From Notospermus geniculatus (Eukaryota > Nemertea > Pilidiophora > Heteronemertea > Lineidae): a DNA stretch of 64,000 bases. The notes beneath the pieces are model-generated. The model did no database searches. It saw nothing but the letters and a program-made list of their open reading frames with translations, and was not told the origin of the DNA. The stretch spans positions 505,994 through 569,993 of the forward strand of contig NMRB01000027.1 of assembly GCA_002633025.1 (NCBI GenBank). The letters run 5' to 3'. This document shows, one piece after another, positions 63,982 through 64,000 of the stretch (position 1 is the stretch's first letter; each line of letters opens with the position of its first letter). Made by a program: the position numbers and the translations under genes.

Positions 63982-64000
63982 GTCGGGGGGGGGGGGGGGT
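63982..64000. repeat. Poly-G run at the window edge
   Basis: At least 14 consecutive G at the right edge. Homopolymer length is unreliable. Confidence 0.8.

Overview
This is a metazoan nuclear genome segment. It has multi-exon genes with GT-AG introns, TATA-box first exons, a BEL/Pao retrotransposon and very many short fold-back DNA transposons. The frequent TAGGCCTA and ACATGTA words and the general texture fit a marine invertebrate, most likely a non-vertebrate deuterostome such as an echinoderm or hemichordate. The sequence alone does not settle this. Eight isolated single Ns and one 121-base N run mark assembly joins, and at least two Ns sit exactly at duplicated sequence.

Layout. 1-4054: a BEL/Pao LTR retrotransposon pol region on + (protease, reverse transcriptase, RNase H, integrase). 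It is broken by a 164-bp tandem duplication, a diverged 435-bp-offset duplication, a 130-bp miniature transposon and a truncation at an N. 4320-9078: four exons on - of a host gene with a Tudor-knot/chromobarrel-like start and a basic/acidic nuclear-looking middle; all four exons join in phase 1. 9200-10386: a TIR element inserted into a GC-rich minisatellite that continues to about 10.77 kb.

11-24 kb is the most distinctive part. Minus-strand genes lie left of about 18.5 kb and plus-strand genes right of it. On the left are a 395-aa low-complexity ORF, a disrupted gene matching the minor capsid protein of Polinton/Maverick (adintovirus-like) elements, and two overlapping unrecognised ORFs. 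On the right are a small spliced gene, a 356-aa acidic ORF that appears frameshifted near its end, a TATA promoter with a 21-codon ORF, and a second small spliced gene whose intron opens with a long hairpin. Long imperfect palindromes sit at 14.1, 22.5 and 23.2 kb. I read this as a decayed, virus-derived or virus-like locus; only the capsid gene has a recognisable family.

24.6-64 kb holds almost no protein-coding sequence. It contains a TTAA-flanked TIR element carrying an immunoglobulin-V-like fragment, three candidate first exons (25.5, 29.25 and 35.8 kb), two tRNA-like SINE heads, several minisatellites and more than 25 fold-back MITEs. Several MITE families are present in multiple copies, and two nested insertions can be compared with empty sites in the same window. 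A roughly 690-bp segment is duplicated across a single N at 52551 and is probably two haplotypes joined by the assembler.
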